Assembly: GCA_031254105.1 (NCBI GenBank)
Contig: JAIRVB010000024.1
Span: 62,001 to 126,000, forward strand
DNA length: 64,000 nucleotides
Direction: 5' to 3'
Source: Chitinispirillales bacterium
GTDB taxonomy: Bacteria; Fibrobacterota; Chitinivibrionia; Chitinivibrionales; Chitinispirillaceae
The translations under genes were made by a program, and so were the position numbers. Shown piece after piece: positions 16,684 to 26,714 of the stretch (positions are counted from its first letter, which is position 1; each line of letters starts with the position of its first letter). Under the pieces are notes generated by a model. It searched no databases. It was given only the letters and a program-made list of their open reading frames with translations, and was not told the origin of the DNA.

Positions 16684-18044
16684 ATCACTTCCTCCAGATT
16701 CTTTACAAAGTCATCTATTTGCTGTTTTGTGCGTTTTTCTGTAACAGTTACAAGAAGAAGATTATCCGCGGAGTTTTCACCCTTTGAGTTTGGACCGATT
16801 TCACCCTTATAATATTGACTAAGGGGCAGTCCCGCGATAAATCCCCGCTCAAGCATAAGCTTTGCGCATTCGCCCGCGTTTATTGGGAGCTCTATAATAA
16901 ATTCGTTGAACATCCGCGAGTCTGTCATATTGACTTGCTCAATGGAACCGATACGCCGGCGGCAGTACATCGCTTTGCTGTGGCACAGGGAAGCGGCGCT
17001 TTTCATCCCCTCTTTTCCCATTAAGCTAAGATAGATATGAGCGCGCAGAGCGCAGAGAGCCTCGTTTGAACAGATGTTTGAGGTCGCTTTTTCGCGTCTT
17101 ATATGCTGTTCTCTTGCCTGTAAAGAAAGAACAAATCCCTCATTCCCATTTTTATCCTCTGTCTTAGCCGCGATTCGTCCGGGCATTTTTCGCGCCAACT
17201 CCTTACGCGCGCCTATAAATCCCAAATATGGGCCGCCAAAAGAGAGAGGAATTCCAAGCGACTGCCCTTCGCCAATCGCTATATCAAAACCCTGTTCCGC
17301 CGGACTCTTTAATAATGACAGCGCTATCGGATAAACAGCCTGGATAGCGATAACCCCATATTTTTTACACTCCACGACAATATCGGAGTGATCATCAATA
17401 ATCCCAAAAAAGTTAGGGTTTTGCAATACCGCCGCTGCGACGTTTTCGCTGATAATCTCCTTTAAGGCGATTCTCGACAGACTCCCATCGGAAAAAACAT
17501 TATGTTCTATAAGTTCAACATTCAAGTTGGCGATATGGGTGCGCAGCATTTTGCGGTAGATCGGATTTACCCCTTTATCAACTATTATTCTGCGCCGTCC
17601 GGTTGCGGATATTGCCATCTGGCAAGCCTCAAAAACCGCTGTCCCGCCGTCATAGAGCGAGGCGTTGGAAATATCCATACCGGTAAGCCGGCATATATGG
17701 GATTGATATTCGTAAATCGCCTGAAGCGTCCCCTGAGAGATTTCCGATTGATAAGGGGTATACGCTGTGTAAAACTCACTTCTTGAGATAAGCGCGTCTA
17801 CAGCCGCCGGAATAAAGTGATCATAAAACCCGGCGCCTAAAAATGAGATCATTTTGGAATTGTTTTGAGAGGCGAGTTTCTCAAGCTTTGCGACCGCCTC
17901 AAGCTCAGACAAACCTTTCGGTAAAGAAAACTCCGCCGGGACAAGCTGTGCCGGAATATCTTTAAAAAGCTCTTCGATTGATGAAACGCCGCATTTGAGC
18001 AGCATCTCGCGCTGCTGCTCAGGTGTTACCGGAATATAACTCAT
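16674..18044 (-). CDS. gcvPA: Glycine dehydrogenase (decarboxylating) subunit 1
   Basis: The non-PLP-binding half of split P-protein, 456 aa from the preferred start at 18044 (MSYIPVTPEQQREMLLKCG). That start aligns with the conserved beginning of the family and lies four bases after the gcvH stop, with GGAG inside the end of gcvH. An earlier in-frame ATG at 18101 would overlap gcvH and add non-homologous residues. Diagnostic stretches include ISFLGAGFYDHFIPAAVD, YTAYTPYQSEISQGTLQAIY and SLGIPLSFGGPYLGFIGA. It works only as a complex with GcvPB, encoded next with a ten-base overlap. Confidence 0.95.
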   Translation of the reverse strand: MSYIPVTPEQQREMLLKCGVSSIEELFKDIPAQLVPAEFSLPKGLSELEAVAKLEKLASQNNSKMISFLGAGFYDHFIPAAVDALISRSEFYTAYTPYQSEISQGTLQAIYEYQSHICRLTGMDISNASLYDGGTAVFEACQMAISATGRRRIIVDKGVNPIYRKMLRTHIANLNVELIEHNVFSDGSLSRIALKEIISENVAAAVLQNPNFFGIIDDHSDIVVECKKYGVIAIQAVYPIALSLLKSPAEQGFDIAIGEGQSLGIPLSFGGPYLGFIGARKELARKMPGRIAAKTEDKNGNEGFVLSLQAREQHIRREKATSNICSNEALCALRAHIYLSLMGKEGMKSAASLCHSKAMYCRRRIGSIEQVNMTDSRMFNEFIIELPINAGECAKLMLERGFIAGLPLSQYYKGEIGPNSKGENSADNLLLVTVTEKRTKQQIDDFVKNLEEVICR

Positions 18045-18048
18045 TTTT

Positions 18049-18435
18049 TTATATGGTCTCCAGATATTTTTCGTAAGCCTCATAATCCATGAGGCTGTCA
18101 AGTTCCGATTTGTCGGTGAATTTTACAGTGTAAAGCCAGCCGCTTCCGTAAGGGTCACTGTTAATATTTTCCGGCGCGGACTCTAAGCTGTCATTTAAAG
18201 AGACGACCTCACCCGTAACAGGCGAAAAAAGGTCGCTTGCTGCCTTGACAGATTCGATAACTCCGGCATCCCCGCCTTTTTTTACACTTGTCCCAAGCTT
18301 CGGAAGCTCTACAAAAGTGATGTCGCCAAGACTGTCCTGAGCATGATCTGTAATACCCACTCTTACGGCATCGCCTTCAATCTGTACCCATTCATGTGTT
18401 TTGGAATACAGGAGATCGGTTGGTACTGCGGCCAT
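18049..18435 (-). CDS. gcvH: Glycine cleavage system H protein
   Basis: The lipoyl carrier of the glycine cleavage system, 128 aa. The lipoylated Lys is near residue 64 in the ESVKAASD motif, preceded by YSKTHEWVQ and GDITFVELP, both family hallmarks. It shuttles the aminomethyl group between P and T proteins and electrons to L protein in the cytoplasm. AAAGGAG lies about eleven bases before the ATG. It follows gcvT by 122 bases; that gap contains a short CCCGC/GCGGG palindrome and no gene. Confidence 0.96.
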   Translation of the reverse strand: MAAVPTDLLYSKTHEWVQIEGDAVRVGITDHAQDSLGDITFVELPKLGTSVKKGGDAGVIESVKAASDLFSPVTGEVVSLNDSLESAPENINSDPYGSGWLYTVKFTDKSELDSLMDYEAYEKYLETI

Positions 18436-18557
18436 TTTTAGTAACGCTCCTTTCTTCTCATCCTCCCGCGAAGGCGGGAATTTAATGTTCTTCTTTTCTT
18501 AATTCTTTATTCCCATTTCAATATTTCTAAAATAGCGCAGCGGTCAATGATTGTTCC

Positions 18558-19661
18558 CTACGACATGCCAATCATTAATTTAATGTCTGACCGGGCTGTC
18601 GCGTTTTTGTAAAACGGCAATCGCGAAACCTTACCGGAAAACTCATTTTTTCCGCTGATAATTTTTAGTAAGGTTTCTGGCTGCGAATATTCTTTGTTGA
18701 CGTATCCAAGAGCAATGGCGTATCCCAGAGTTGGGGAGAAGCTTGCGCTTGTAATTATTCCCGCCTCCTGTCCTGATTTGTTAAGTACCATGTCACCTTC
18801 TCTCGCCGAACGCCGCCCGTCAAGAGTTATCCCCACTAAAATTTGATTATCCGCGGATGGGGCAAATACTGCGGATGATCCTATAAACACTTTTTTTTGT
18901 GAAATAGCGCGGTTAAAACCGGATTGGATTGCGTTTCTATCAATACTTAATTCGTGTCCGTAAAGCGGAAATCCTATCTCAAGCCTGAGCGTGTCTCTTG
19001 CCCCAATCCCCGCCGGAACCGCGCCTTTACTTATGCAGTCATCCCACAACAGCGAAGCTGTTTCAGCCGGACTGTAGATTTCAAATCCCATCTCTCCCGT
19101 ATATCCTGTGCGGCTGACAAGAACCCGCGTATCTTTATAATAATTATACGCAAAATTATAAAATTTTAGTTCGGTAATTGAATCCTGCAAAATTAAAGCC
19201 GCGATTTTTGGAGAGAGAGGCCCTTGCAGGTCGATCTTTGCGGTTTGCGCGGATATGTTTTCAACCTTTGTGTTTTCGCTGATTTGGGATTTTATCCACT
19301 CAAAGTCTCCCTCTTCGGTAGAGGCGTTCACAACCATCATAAATTCGGATTCGCTGATTCTGTAAAGAATCTGGTCATCAATAACGCCGCCGTTTCCATT
19401 ACATAAAAATCCGTAGCGGCACGCGTCTGTTTTAATATCCGCAACATCGCAGCTTAAAATCCGTTCAAGGTCAGACACCGCGCTGTCGCCGCTTATTTTG
19501 AATTCACCCATGTGGCAGGTATCAAAAATGACCGTTCCTGTACGCGCCGCGTTGTGTTCCTTTATGATCCCCTCATATTGAACAGGCATCTCATAACCGC
19601 CAAAAGGAGCTATCTTAGCCTTAAGAGAGAGGTGCTTTTCATACAAAACCGTTTTTTTCAT
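18558..19661 (-). CDS. gcvT: Aminomethyltransferase (glycine cleavage T protein)
   Basis: A tetrahydrofolate-dependent aminomethyltransferase, 367 aa, first gene of the gcv operon. It has the N-terminal GcvT core (LYEKHLSLKAKIAPFGGYEMPVQ), the Asp of the FDTCHMGEF segment used in catalysis in this family, SRTGYTGEMGFEIY, GARDTLRLEIGFPLYGHEL and the C-terminal GcvT barrel. It takes the aminomethyl group from GcvH to give methylene-tetrahydrofolate and ammonia. The AAGGG before the ATG is weak and about 12 bases away. A sigma-70-like promoter lies upstream (19713-19740). No glycine riboswitch is seen in the 90-base upstream region. Confidence 0.95.
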   Translation of the reverse strand: MKKTVLYEKHLSLKAKIAPFGGYEMPVQYEGIIKEHNAARTGTVIFDTCHMGEFKISGDSAVSDLERILSCDVADIKTDACRYGFLCNGNGGVIDDQILYRISESEFMMVVNASTEEGDFEWIKSQISENTKVENISAQTAKIDLQGPLSPKIAALILQDSITELKFYNFAYNYYKDTRVLVSRTGYTGEMGFEIYSPAETASLLWDDCISKGAVPAGIGARDTLRLEIGFPLYGHELSIDRNAIQSGFNRAISQKKVFIGSSAVFAPSADNQILVGITLDGRRSAREGDMVLNKSGQEAGIITSASFSPTLGYAIALGYVNKEYSQPETLLKIISGKNEFSGKVSRLPFYKNATARSDIKLMIGMS

Positions 19662-19712
19662 TGAGTGCGCAAGCCCTTAGAGCAGGTAATTTGATACACA
19701 CTTATCTAAAAT

Positions 19713-19740
19713 AAGATAAATTAAGCCGAGTGCTTGTCAA
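19713..19740 (-). promoter_or_regulatory. Sigma-70-like promoter of the gcv operon
   Basis: On the minus strand TTGACA is followed, after 16 bases, by TATCTT. Transcription would start about 45 bases before the gcvT ATG. Confidence 0.55.
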
Positions 19741-20150
19741 AAAAAATTTTACGGCGTAATCAAATGTCTTCACCTTTAAAATAATAATGCAGAATTCAGA
19801 ATGCGGAAATAAAAGATCAAAACTCAATCATGGGACGTCAATCTTTTTTCAAACAATATTTTAAGGGAGCATGTTAAAATATCGGACATAATGTTATTAT
19901 AAAAAAGACCAAATAGCAGGTGTACTACTATATGGTCTTGGGGAAAAATAAAGATACAAAACAACAGGAGGACTTATTTACAGAAAGTTGTTTACGCTGC
20001 CTATACTTGACAGTTAATATTTTACGCGTCCCACAAGCTGTATGACGAAATGCGTTAGTAAACCTCCGTTGTGTTCAGGATATTAACCCTTGGTCTCATT
20101 TATCGGGCGCTTTAACGGGCGTCCGGTTTTTGATTATAATAAGCGATTAA
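19741..20150. other. Gene-free gap with hairpins
   Basis: No credible gene is present. The gap holds copy 4 of the dispersed hairpin element (19786-19850) and a stem aagaccaaatag/ctatatggtctt at 19903-19937. Confidence 0.5.
19786..19850. repeat. Dispersed hairpin element, partial copy 4
   Basis: The words aatgcagaattcagaatgcg and gaaataaaagatc plus catgggacgtcaat match the left part of copy 3 (52170-52283: gcagaatgcagaaataaaac ... gcatgggataat). The right half is missing. Confidence 0.45.
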
Positions 20151-21011
20151 TCATTTTTCCTGAAGTTTTTTCAAGAGTTCAGCAACCTCAACGCCTTGCT
20201 TGATGAGTTCTTCAAGCTCTTTTAATGTTTTTTCCTTGCCTCTTTCTTCACCTATTTCGATGCCTCTTTCGATGCCTTCCAGTTCTCTTATTTTCAGAGC
20301 TTCTTCCAACTTCCATTCTTTAACCAACATATTTATCACCTCCGATGAATGAACCTGTAAAAAGTCCCCTAGAATATTACGGCTTATACAATAAGTTATG
20401 GCTTTTGAAACTGCGTTTTCAAGGGTGTCACACTCTTTTTGATATTCCCTCACCATGTATATGAATAACTCATAGCTTTCAAGTGTAGCGCTTCGTTGAG
20501 CTATTTGTATATTTTTCCCTCTATTAATATTATATATTTTTACCTCAAGTTCAAGCTCTACAGGATTTTTCTGATCATACCTGGCAAACATATCCGATAA
20601 TCTCAGAGTTTGTTTATCCTGCATCTCGTCTTTACCGTTGTAAAGGACAATGAACTCAGGCCGTGGGATTGTGATTAGTTTTTCGCGGTACAGATTATTG
20701 TGGTCACAAATCTTTTCGTACACTCGCGCAATGTAAAGCAACATCCGTAATGGCATGTTTTCATTAATTGTTGACTGGTGTTCAATGAGAACAACTATTT
20801 TTCCATCAATAATGAACGAGAGATCATTTATCGGTCCCATAAACAGGATGTTTGTAAGCGTCGTTATTTCTATATCGGTATCAGAGTCATAATTAGTTTC
20901 AAATATGGCGTTATACAGCTCTATGAGCTTATCTTTTTCGCCAAACAGCTTTGTGAAAACACTATCTTTATATTTCCGATTTGCGTTTATTTCCTCATCC
21001 ATATTTTTCAC
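20151..21011 (-). CDS. Rpn-family PD-(D/E)XK nuclease
   Basis: A 286-aa protein of the Rpn/YhgA-like family (PD-(D/E)XK transposase-type nucleases). The N-terminus KYKDSVFTKLFGEKDKLIEL and the following IELYNAIFETNY are typical. The nuclease core has the Asp of DLSFIIDGKIVVLIEHQST with the E-H-Q form of the ExK motif, followed by PLRMLLYIARVYEK. The C-terminus is a charged helix (GIEIGEERGKEKTLKELEEL) of the kind seen in this family, often variable. E. coli Rpn proteins promote RecA-independent recombination, and many copies are found in gut bacteria. The start at 21011 could move to the ATG at 21002. It stands alone. Confidence 0.88.
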   Translation of the reverse strand: MKNMDEEINANRKYKDSVFTKLFGEKDKLIELYNAIFETNYDSDTDIEITTLTNILFMGPINDLSFIIDGKIVVLIEHQSTINENMPLRMLLYIARVYEKICDHNNLYREKLITIPRPEFIVLYNGKDEMQDKQTLRLSDMFARYDQKNPVELELEVKIYNINRGKNIQIAQRSATLESYELFIYMVREYQKECDTLENAVSKAITYCISRNILGDFLQVHSSEVINMLVKEWKLEEALKIRELEGIERGIEIGEERGKEKTLKELEELIKQGVEVAELLKKLQEK

Positions 21012-21250
21012 CTTAAAAGAGGTAAATAATATTCATGCAAATAATATACGTGTTGCTTTGAAGGGAACAGGAAAATTTTCTGACTCCGCAATAATTTTAA
21101 GACTCACGCATTTTTTCCGCCATCTTTCCTCAAAAAACATTATATTAATGTTGATAGATACCTTTATTTATTAAGTCTGTACAAGGTCTTGAGAACTTTG
21201 ATGTTTCTTGAGCAGTTTCCGTTATCACTATTAAGAAAATGGAGCATAGA

Positions 21251-24200
21251 ATGGCTCTTGAACCACTCTGTATCACGATTAAAAAATATGCTTTTATAAT
21301 TGCTGCCGTTGTTCTTTTGGCAGGTTGCGCGGTTTTTGCCGTTCCTGTTGATATAAACTCCGGCGACCCCGCTTTCCCTTTCCCGCAGTTTTTGCCGTAT
21401 GTTCATCCCAATGGCGACACTCTGCATAACCTTGGCAGCCGCAACCCCGCCGGAGTAGTGCATGCTGAGATGGAAAAGAGCATACGGGACGCTTATCAGA
21501 TAATGATGAACCGGGCCTATTATTATGAAAACATCGCTCTGAACGGAAAGAGGTATATAAAATTCGCGTCAAATCCCGACTGTTCGGAAGGAACAGGCTA
21601 TGCGATGCTTGCAGCAGCCATGATGGCGGATAAAACAACTTTTGACGGGCTCTGGCTCTATGCTCATGATTTCGCTATGAACAAGGTTGTCCGTTACCGC
21701 GATGGTACGCTTTCACCCGCTTATTCTTACAGTACGCTTCCGGGTTGGCAGAACTCGGCGGGTGGGAATTCCGCTACGGACGGCGATGTTGATATCGCTT
21801 TGGCGCTCATGATAGCCCACATGCAGTGGGGAGACTTAATGGGGATGAACGATTCGCGCGGTATTCCCATTTCGTATAAAAACGACTTTATCAAGGTAAT
21901 AAAAGGGCTTTCCGATTCAATCACTTTTTCTGTTAATGGTAACCTTTTGAGCGGAGTTATCGGGTTTGACGGATATGTTAAGAATGGCGACAGTTGGACT
22001 GAGCTTACCGGATGGTCTCAGTCTATGGCGAATTTGAGTACTATAGGCGTACAAAGGCGCGTGGAGACTGCGGGGCCGCAGCAGGGGTATGTGGATTATT
22101 TTTCGCCGGCATATTTCCGCCAGTTCTCCGATTATATGAAGCGGGAGAACGCGAGCCTGTACGCCTGGAATATTTTCCAGTTTGAGCGGGGGGAAGCGTC
22201 AAGCGATTGGGTGTACGGGAAACATATACGGCAAGATATCAGAAATATCCCGTTTGCCGGTCATGTCAACATGACGCAGGACGACACAGTGCCGGTATTT
22301 TCGAGGTTCAACGAGGGGGAAGATTTCCGCGCCGGGTGGCGCACGGTGCTTAATTACATGTGGCACGGCAACCCGACATATTCATGGAATCCGGTTACGC
22401 GCAAAGTTGAGCGGAACAAGCCTAACACATTTCAGAAGGAAGCGGGCGAACGTTTCGCGCGCCATTTATGGGACAGGCGGCAGGCGCCCTGGAATCAGGA
22501 GTGCGAGACGATAATAGGGGAGGGACTGTGGTGGGGGCCGTCTATGGTCAAGTGGCATTACTTGTCGGATGGCACCACGGCGGGGACTTTCCCGCTTAAC
22601 TGGGTGCATGGCACCGGATCGCCCTCCGCTGTAACGGCGCGCGATACGAACCTTATGTTTGAGATGTACCGGCAGTGTGAACTTGAGTGGGATGTGGAAA
22701 CTCCGGGAGACCGCTATCTCACAAGTACGCCGTTCTATTTTCACGGATTTTTCCGGTTACTGGGCATGATGGTTCTTACCGGAAACCACCACGCACCGCT
22801 TAATATGGTGCGTCAGGCGAATATGAAGGTTTATCTTGATGTTGACAGAACCTACGCGTTTGAAAATGATACGATAACTTATACGGTTGATTACAGAAAT
22901 TATGGAGCCGTTGATGCCGCAGGTGTTGTAATACAAAGCCGTATGCACAGCGATTTTGTATATGTTTCAAGCACAGGAGGCGGAACTTACGATCCTGCTT
23001 CGCATTCGGTAAGATGGGATATCGGTTCTGTTCCGGGTTTCAGAACTGCTGCGGGGATCGCTCCGACTACAGGACAGGTATCTTTTAAGGTTATCATACC
23101 GTATGCCAAACTCAAGCGTTACGAAAATAAGGTTGAAATAAGCTGTACAAACGGCAGCGGTTGGGTTTCTAACGAATATCCCAATAAAATCTCATCTGTC
23201 ATGAAGCGTACAGGCGTTGACATCGCAAGCCGCGCGCTGCGGGTTAACCATACCGTATTCAGGGATACGGTTAACCCTGGTATGAACGCCACATATACGA
23301 TAGACTTTGAGAACAGCGCTGAGGCGGGATGGCTAAACGGCGGCAGGCCGGGGGTAAATTTCTCATACGCCCACAATGGGACACCCGCAAGCGCCGGATC
23401 TCATACCTTCATGATAAGAGCTTTTAACGATGCGCACGAGGCATATATTGATTACGGTAATTATCGTGTGTCCTACTTTATGTTTGATAACAATTATAAG
23501 GGGCTTGGGGCTAACGGCTGGAATTACAGGACAGATATAATGTATGTGCCTGAGGCCGAGAAGGCGAAATTTAAATTAGATCACGAAAACCTCACGCCCG
23601 GTGAGGATGCTAAAGGCAAGTGGAACCAGAGGTTGATATTACAGATCGCCGATGTGCTTGATCCGTCAAGAAGCGACACCAACTGGGGGACTATGGCCGC
23701 GCCTACGCAGTTTCTTATCAATTACAGCGGATTGGACCAACGTGTACACCGGGGGATCAGCACTCCATTCAAGGCTGTATGGGCGGTATATGCCGGTAAT
23801 TACAATAACCGCAGCTGGGGGGAGGATTGGTCATTTAACGCGAACGCTGTTAGCAATATTGCCACAGACGCGATGGTAAACTGGGGCTATCCCATCACCC
23901 CCGACTTTACCGATGATCCTGACCCCGATAACCCCGGCAAGCCTGTTACGCGGCTGCACAGAAAGCTTTGCGGGCCGGAACACACAACAACCATAGACAA
24001 CATACTCATAGAAGAATGGGACGGTTACACATGGCGAAGAGTGTTTGGCAACGGACCGCTCCCGGGCAGAGAGGTAAACAATGTCGTCATAAAGGATACG
24101 CTCCCGCACGGCGTGACGTTTCTTAACTTTATAGAGCCTTATCCGTTTGGCAGGCAGCCAACTACTGCTGCGACAGCGGACGGCCGTCTCATAATTACTT

Positions 24201-26710
24201 GGGAGACCGACAAGCTTTTAGTTGGAGAAGCTGGTAAAATACAGTTCCTGGTAAGGGCCGATACGCCCTCTGTCTTTACAAATGTTCGTTTAGTTTCACG
24301 CGCGTGGGCATCGGCTGATAAAGAATCCCCTACGGTAAGTCAGGCGGTTCTTGTGGTGACCCGCGACTCGCTTCCGCCGCTTCCGCCGGAAGTTACGACT
24401 ATGTATAAAACAGCGGATAAGGAAACCTACTCTCCTGAGGATACTGTTACTTACACTATAGCGTATAAACAGACTCACGGGTATCCGGTAAGCAGCGCGT
24501 CGGCTGACCAGTGGGCGGGCAGCAACAAGAGGATAAGCGCTGACGGCGGGACGATAAATTTTAATGATAATCTCAACATGTATTTTATCCCCTCTTTGGG
24601 AACTAACGGAACGCTTAGCGGTACGATTCATCCTACATCTTACGACCCGCCGTTTTATATTTTCGCAAGAAATGATAATCAGGGCAGGGCGGTTGAGCTT
24701 GAGTTTGAGCGCAGATATATTCAGGATCAGAATTTTGCCGGAATCGGCATAACTGTCAGATCTAACGGACAATGGGCAGGCGGAGCCGCTGTTCCGTTTG
24801 ACAGTGAATCTTTAGTTTACAAGATGGTTTTCAAGGCGGACAGCCTGCGTATCTGGCTTGGGGATACAGCTGCGTTTCACCCGGTCGCCGTTATTACAGG
24901 CATTGACGTACAACAGGGGTATGCGGGTGTCAGGTACGCAAGCTCGAACTACGGGAGCTCAAGGCTTACCGGTTGGTACAGCCGCTTTGATATTGCCTAC
25001 GGTGTAACTATTCGAGATACTGTTCCCTGGGGGGTGAGGTATGTGCCGAACTCTGCGGCAGGGGAGATCAATACAGGCAATGTTACCCCCAGTCAACTTA
25101 CTCCTTCCGTAGAGTCTTTGGCCAATGGCAGCACTGTGATCTCATGGCCTGTGACTACAGGCGGTATACCTGCCGGAGCTCTTGGCGCAAACGATTCTGT
25201 TACCGTAACATGGAAGGGTGTTGTTGACACTGCAAAAAACCGGCTCATCATTAATACCGCTTATGCCGATCTGTTGGGATATCCGCAGGATTCCATAGGT
25301 TCTCAGCTGCGTTCCCGATTCGCGCTTGACCCGGATGATCCTGACGACCCGGATGACCCCGACGATCCCGATGATCCCGATGATCCTCAGACAGGTCTTC
25401 GTGTCAGAGCTAACCCGGAGGGCTGCATTTTTACGGGAACCGTATCGGTTACTCTTTCAACAAATGTTCCTGTCACCGATGATGTAGCTATTTGGTATAC
25501 AAGGAATGGCACTGTACCCAATCCATTATTAGGCTACGGTTTCCGTTATACCGGGCAGCCCATTGAGATCGCAACGCTTACGAATCTTTGGGCGATAGCG
25601 GAGCTCGATGGGTTTGAGCAGTCCCCATTGATAACTCATGAATACGTTCCGCTGATAACCGTAGCGGCTCATAGCGCGTTTTTCTTTGACAACGTCGGAG
25701 ACGGGCTTGCCTACGGTGTCAAGCTTGTACTCGCGTCAAACCGCGCGATAGATCCTGATCCCGCTCTTATTTGGAATCACATCGGTCTGATAGAGATTGA
25801 GGAAGTGTCGAAATTTGATTCATTGCGTATTTTTGGCGATACGCTTGCAATTTTCTTTAAAGGTATGAATCCGCTTACAAACAGCAAGCTCACTATACGC
25901 GAACCCGTGCTTCCGAATCCCACCGGTACCCCTTCTGGCTCAGGATTTACAAGCCAGCACGGATATCTGGCAGGAGGAACCTTAAGCGTAATTGACGGCA
26001 TAGCTCCGATAATTACAGAGGCGGTATACCATCCTTCCCTTACCGGCAACAACGATACGCTTGAAGTCACCTTTAACAAATACGCAAGGCTTGAACGCGA
26101 ATCCACTAACAACATTACGCCTTTTATTTTGTTTAACGGCGGCGCACGCTACGAACTCATGCTTGGTTCAGTCCTTTCGCGGGGCTATAATAGCATCAGG
26201 TTTTCAGTGGACGGTGTAATTAACATAACCGGTAATACAGAGATTCCTGCTGCCGGAGATTCCATCCGAATAAAGACGCCGGGTGAGATCGCAAATATCC
26301 ACGGCTTTACTCAAGATAACCCGAATAATTTGGCCGTGGCTCTCACGGTGAAACTTCCAGAGTTCGACTTTATATTCAAAGTTGGTCCCAGCCCCTTCAG
26401 AGGCGGCGGCGAAAGCGGTCTTAAAATCTGGATTATTTTGGAACCGTATTTTAAAAACATATTTGACGCTATGGATCCTAAAATTGAAATTTATAACAGA
26501 ATGGGCAGTTTGGTGGCTTCTACAAATAATAGCGTCATCAACAAAACTGTCTCCGAAGGTAAGGGAAATGATCACGTATTTATCTGGAACGGTTACAACC
26601 GCAACGGCAGACTCGCGGCCAGCGGCATCTACCTTGTGCGAATTACAATAAAAGATCAGGATGGCAGAAGAAAGACGTACAAGAAGAAGGTATATCTTAA
26701 AAACAAATAG
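21251..26710 (+). CDS. Giant secreted glycoside hydrolase family 8 multimodular protein
   Basis: An 1819-aa secreted protein. I chose ATG 21251 because GGAG lies six bases upstream; an ATG at 21239 overlaps that site. A signal peptide (AFIIAAVVLLAGCAVFA) leads into a GH8 domain (~35-515) with the catalytic Glu in CSEGTGYAMLAAAMM (~113) and the Asp in SATDGDVDIALALMIAHMQWG (quoted in part; ~175). GH8 enzymes cleave beta-1,4-glucan, xylan, lichenan or chitosan. Next come DUF11-like beta modules (~520-650, ~930-1020, ~1050-1330), beta modules with Gly-rich NYGSSRLTGWYSRFD-type repeats, a (DPD)n linker (~1359-1380), a chitobiase C-terminal-like domain (~1382-1465), and a C-terminal FlgD/Por-sorting-like domain ending in NGYNRNGRLAASGIYLVRIT and a Lys-rich tail. 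That tail suggests type IX-like sorting to the cell surface. An orphan gene ended by a strong hairpin. Confidence 0.9.
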   Translation: MALEPLCITIKKYAFIIAAVVLLAGCAVFAVPVDINSGDPAFPFPQFLPYVHPNGDTLHNLGSRNPAGVVHAEMEKSIRDAYQIMMNRAYYYENIALNGKRYIKFASNPDCSEGTGYAMLAAAMMADKTTFDGLWLYAHDFAMNKVVRYRDGTLSPAYSYSTLPGWQNSAGGNSATDGDVDIALALMIAHMQWGDLMGMNDSRGIPISYKNDFIKVIKGLSDSITFSVNGNLLSGVIGFDGYVKNGDSWTELTGWSQSMANLSTIGVQRRVETAGPQQGYVDYFSPAYFRQFSDYMKRENASLYAWNIFQFERGEASSDWVYGKHIRQDIRNIPFAGHVNMTQDDTVPVFSRFNEGEDFRAGWRTVLNYMWHGNPTYSWNPVTRKVERNKPNTFQKEAGERFARHLWDRRQAPWNQECETIIGEGLWWGPSMVKWHYLSDGTTAGTFPLNWVHGTGSPSAVTARDTNLMFEMYRQCELEWDVETPGDRYLTSTPFYFHGFFRLLGMMVLTGNHHAPLNMVRQANMKVYLDVDRTYAFENDTITYTVDYRNYGAVDAAGVVIQSRMHSDFVYVSSTGGGTYDPASHSVRWDIGSVPGFRTAAGIAPTTGQVSFKVIIPYAKLKRYENKVEISCTNGSGWVSNEYPNKISSVMKRTGVDIASRALRVNHTVFRDTVNPGMNATYTIDFENSAEAGWLNGGRPGVNFSYAHNGTPASAGSHTFMIRAFNDAHEAYIDYGNYRVSYFMFDNNYKGLGANGWNYRTDIMYVPEAEKAKFKLDHENLTPGEDAKGKWNQRLILQIADVLDPSRSDTNWGTMAAPTQFLINYSGLDQRVHRGISTPFKAVWAVYAGNYNNRSWGEDWSFNANAVSNIATDAMVNWGYPITPDFTDDPDPDNPGKPVTRLHRKLCGPEHTTTIDNILIEEWDGYTWRRVFGNGPLPGREVNNVVIKDTLPHGVTFLNFIEPYPFGRQPTTAATADGRLIITWETDKLLVGEAGKIQFLVRADTPSVFTNVRLVSRAWASADKESPTVSQAVLVVTRDSLPPLPPEVTTMYKTADKETYSPEDTVTYTIAYKQTHGYPVSSASADQWAGSNKRISADGGTINFNDNLNMYFIPSLGTNGTLSGTIHPTSYDPPFYIFARNDNQGRAVELEFERRYIQDQNFAGIGITVRSNGQWAGGAAVPFDSESLVYKMVFKADSLRIWLGDTAAFHPVAVITGIDVQQGYAGVRYASSNYGSSRLTGWYSRFDIAYGVTIRDTVPWGVRYVPNSAAGEINTGNVTPSQLTPSVESLANGSTVISWPVTTGGIPAGALGANDSVTVTWKGVVDTAKNRLIINTAYADLLGYPQDSIGSQLRSRFALDPDDPDDPDDPDDPDDPDDPQTGLRVRANPEGCIFTGTVSVTLSTNVPVTDDVAIWYTRNGTVPNPLLGYGFRYTGQPIEIATLTNLWAIAELDGFEQSPLITHEYVPLITVAAHSAFFFDNVGDGLAYGVKLVLASNRAIDPDPALIWNHIGLIEIEEVSKFDSLRIFGDTLAIFFKGMNPLTNSKLTIREPVLPNPTGTPSGSGFTSQHGYLAGGTLSVIDGIAPIITEAVYHPSLTGNNDTLEVTFNKYARLERESTNNITPFILFNGGARYELMLGSVLSRGYNSIRFSVDGVINITGNTEIPAAGDSIRIKTPGEIANIHGFTQDNPNNLAVALTVKLPEFDFIFKVGPSPFRGGGESGLKIWIILEPYFKNIFDAMDPKIEIYNRMGSLVASTNNSVINKTVSEGKGNDHVFIWNGYNRNGRLAASGIYLVRITIKDQDGRRKTYKKKVYLKNK

Positions 26711-26714
26711 AAAG

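Noticed and set aside
19662-19760. Glycine riboswitch upstream of gcvT
   Set aside because: The ~90-base region lacks the conserved aptamer core and is too short for it.
24296-24772. Minus-strand frame within the GH8 gene
   Set aside because: Antisense shadow; Arg/Ser-rich composition is an artefact of the coding strand.
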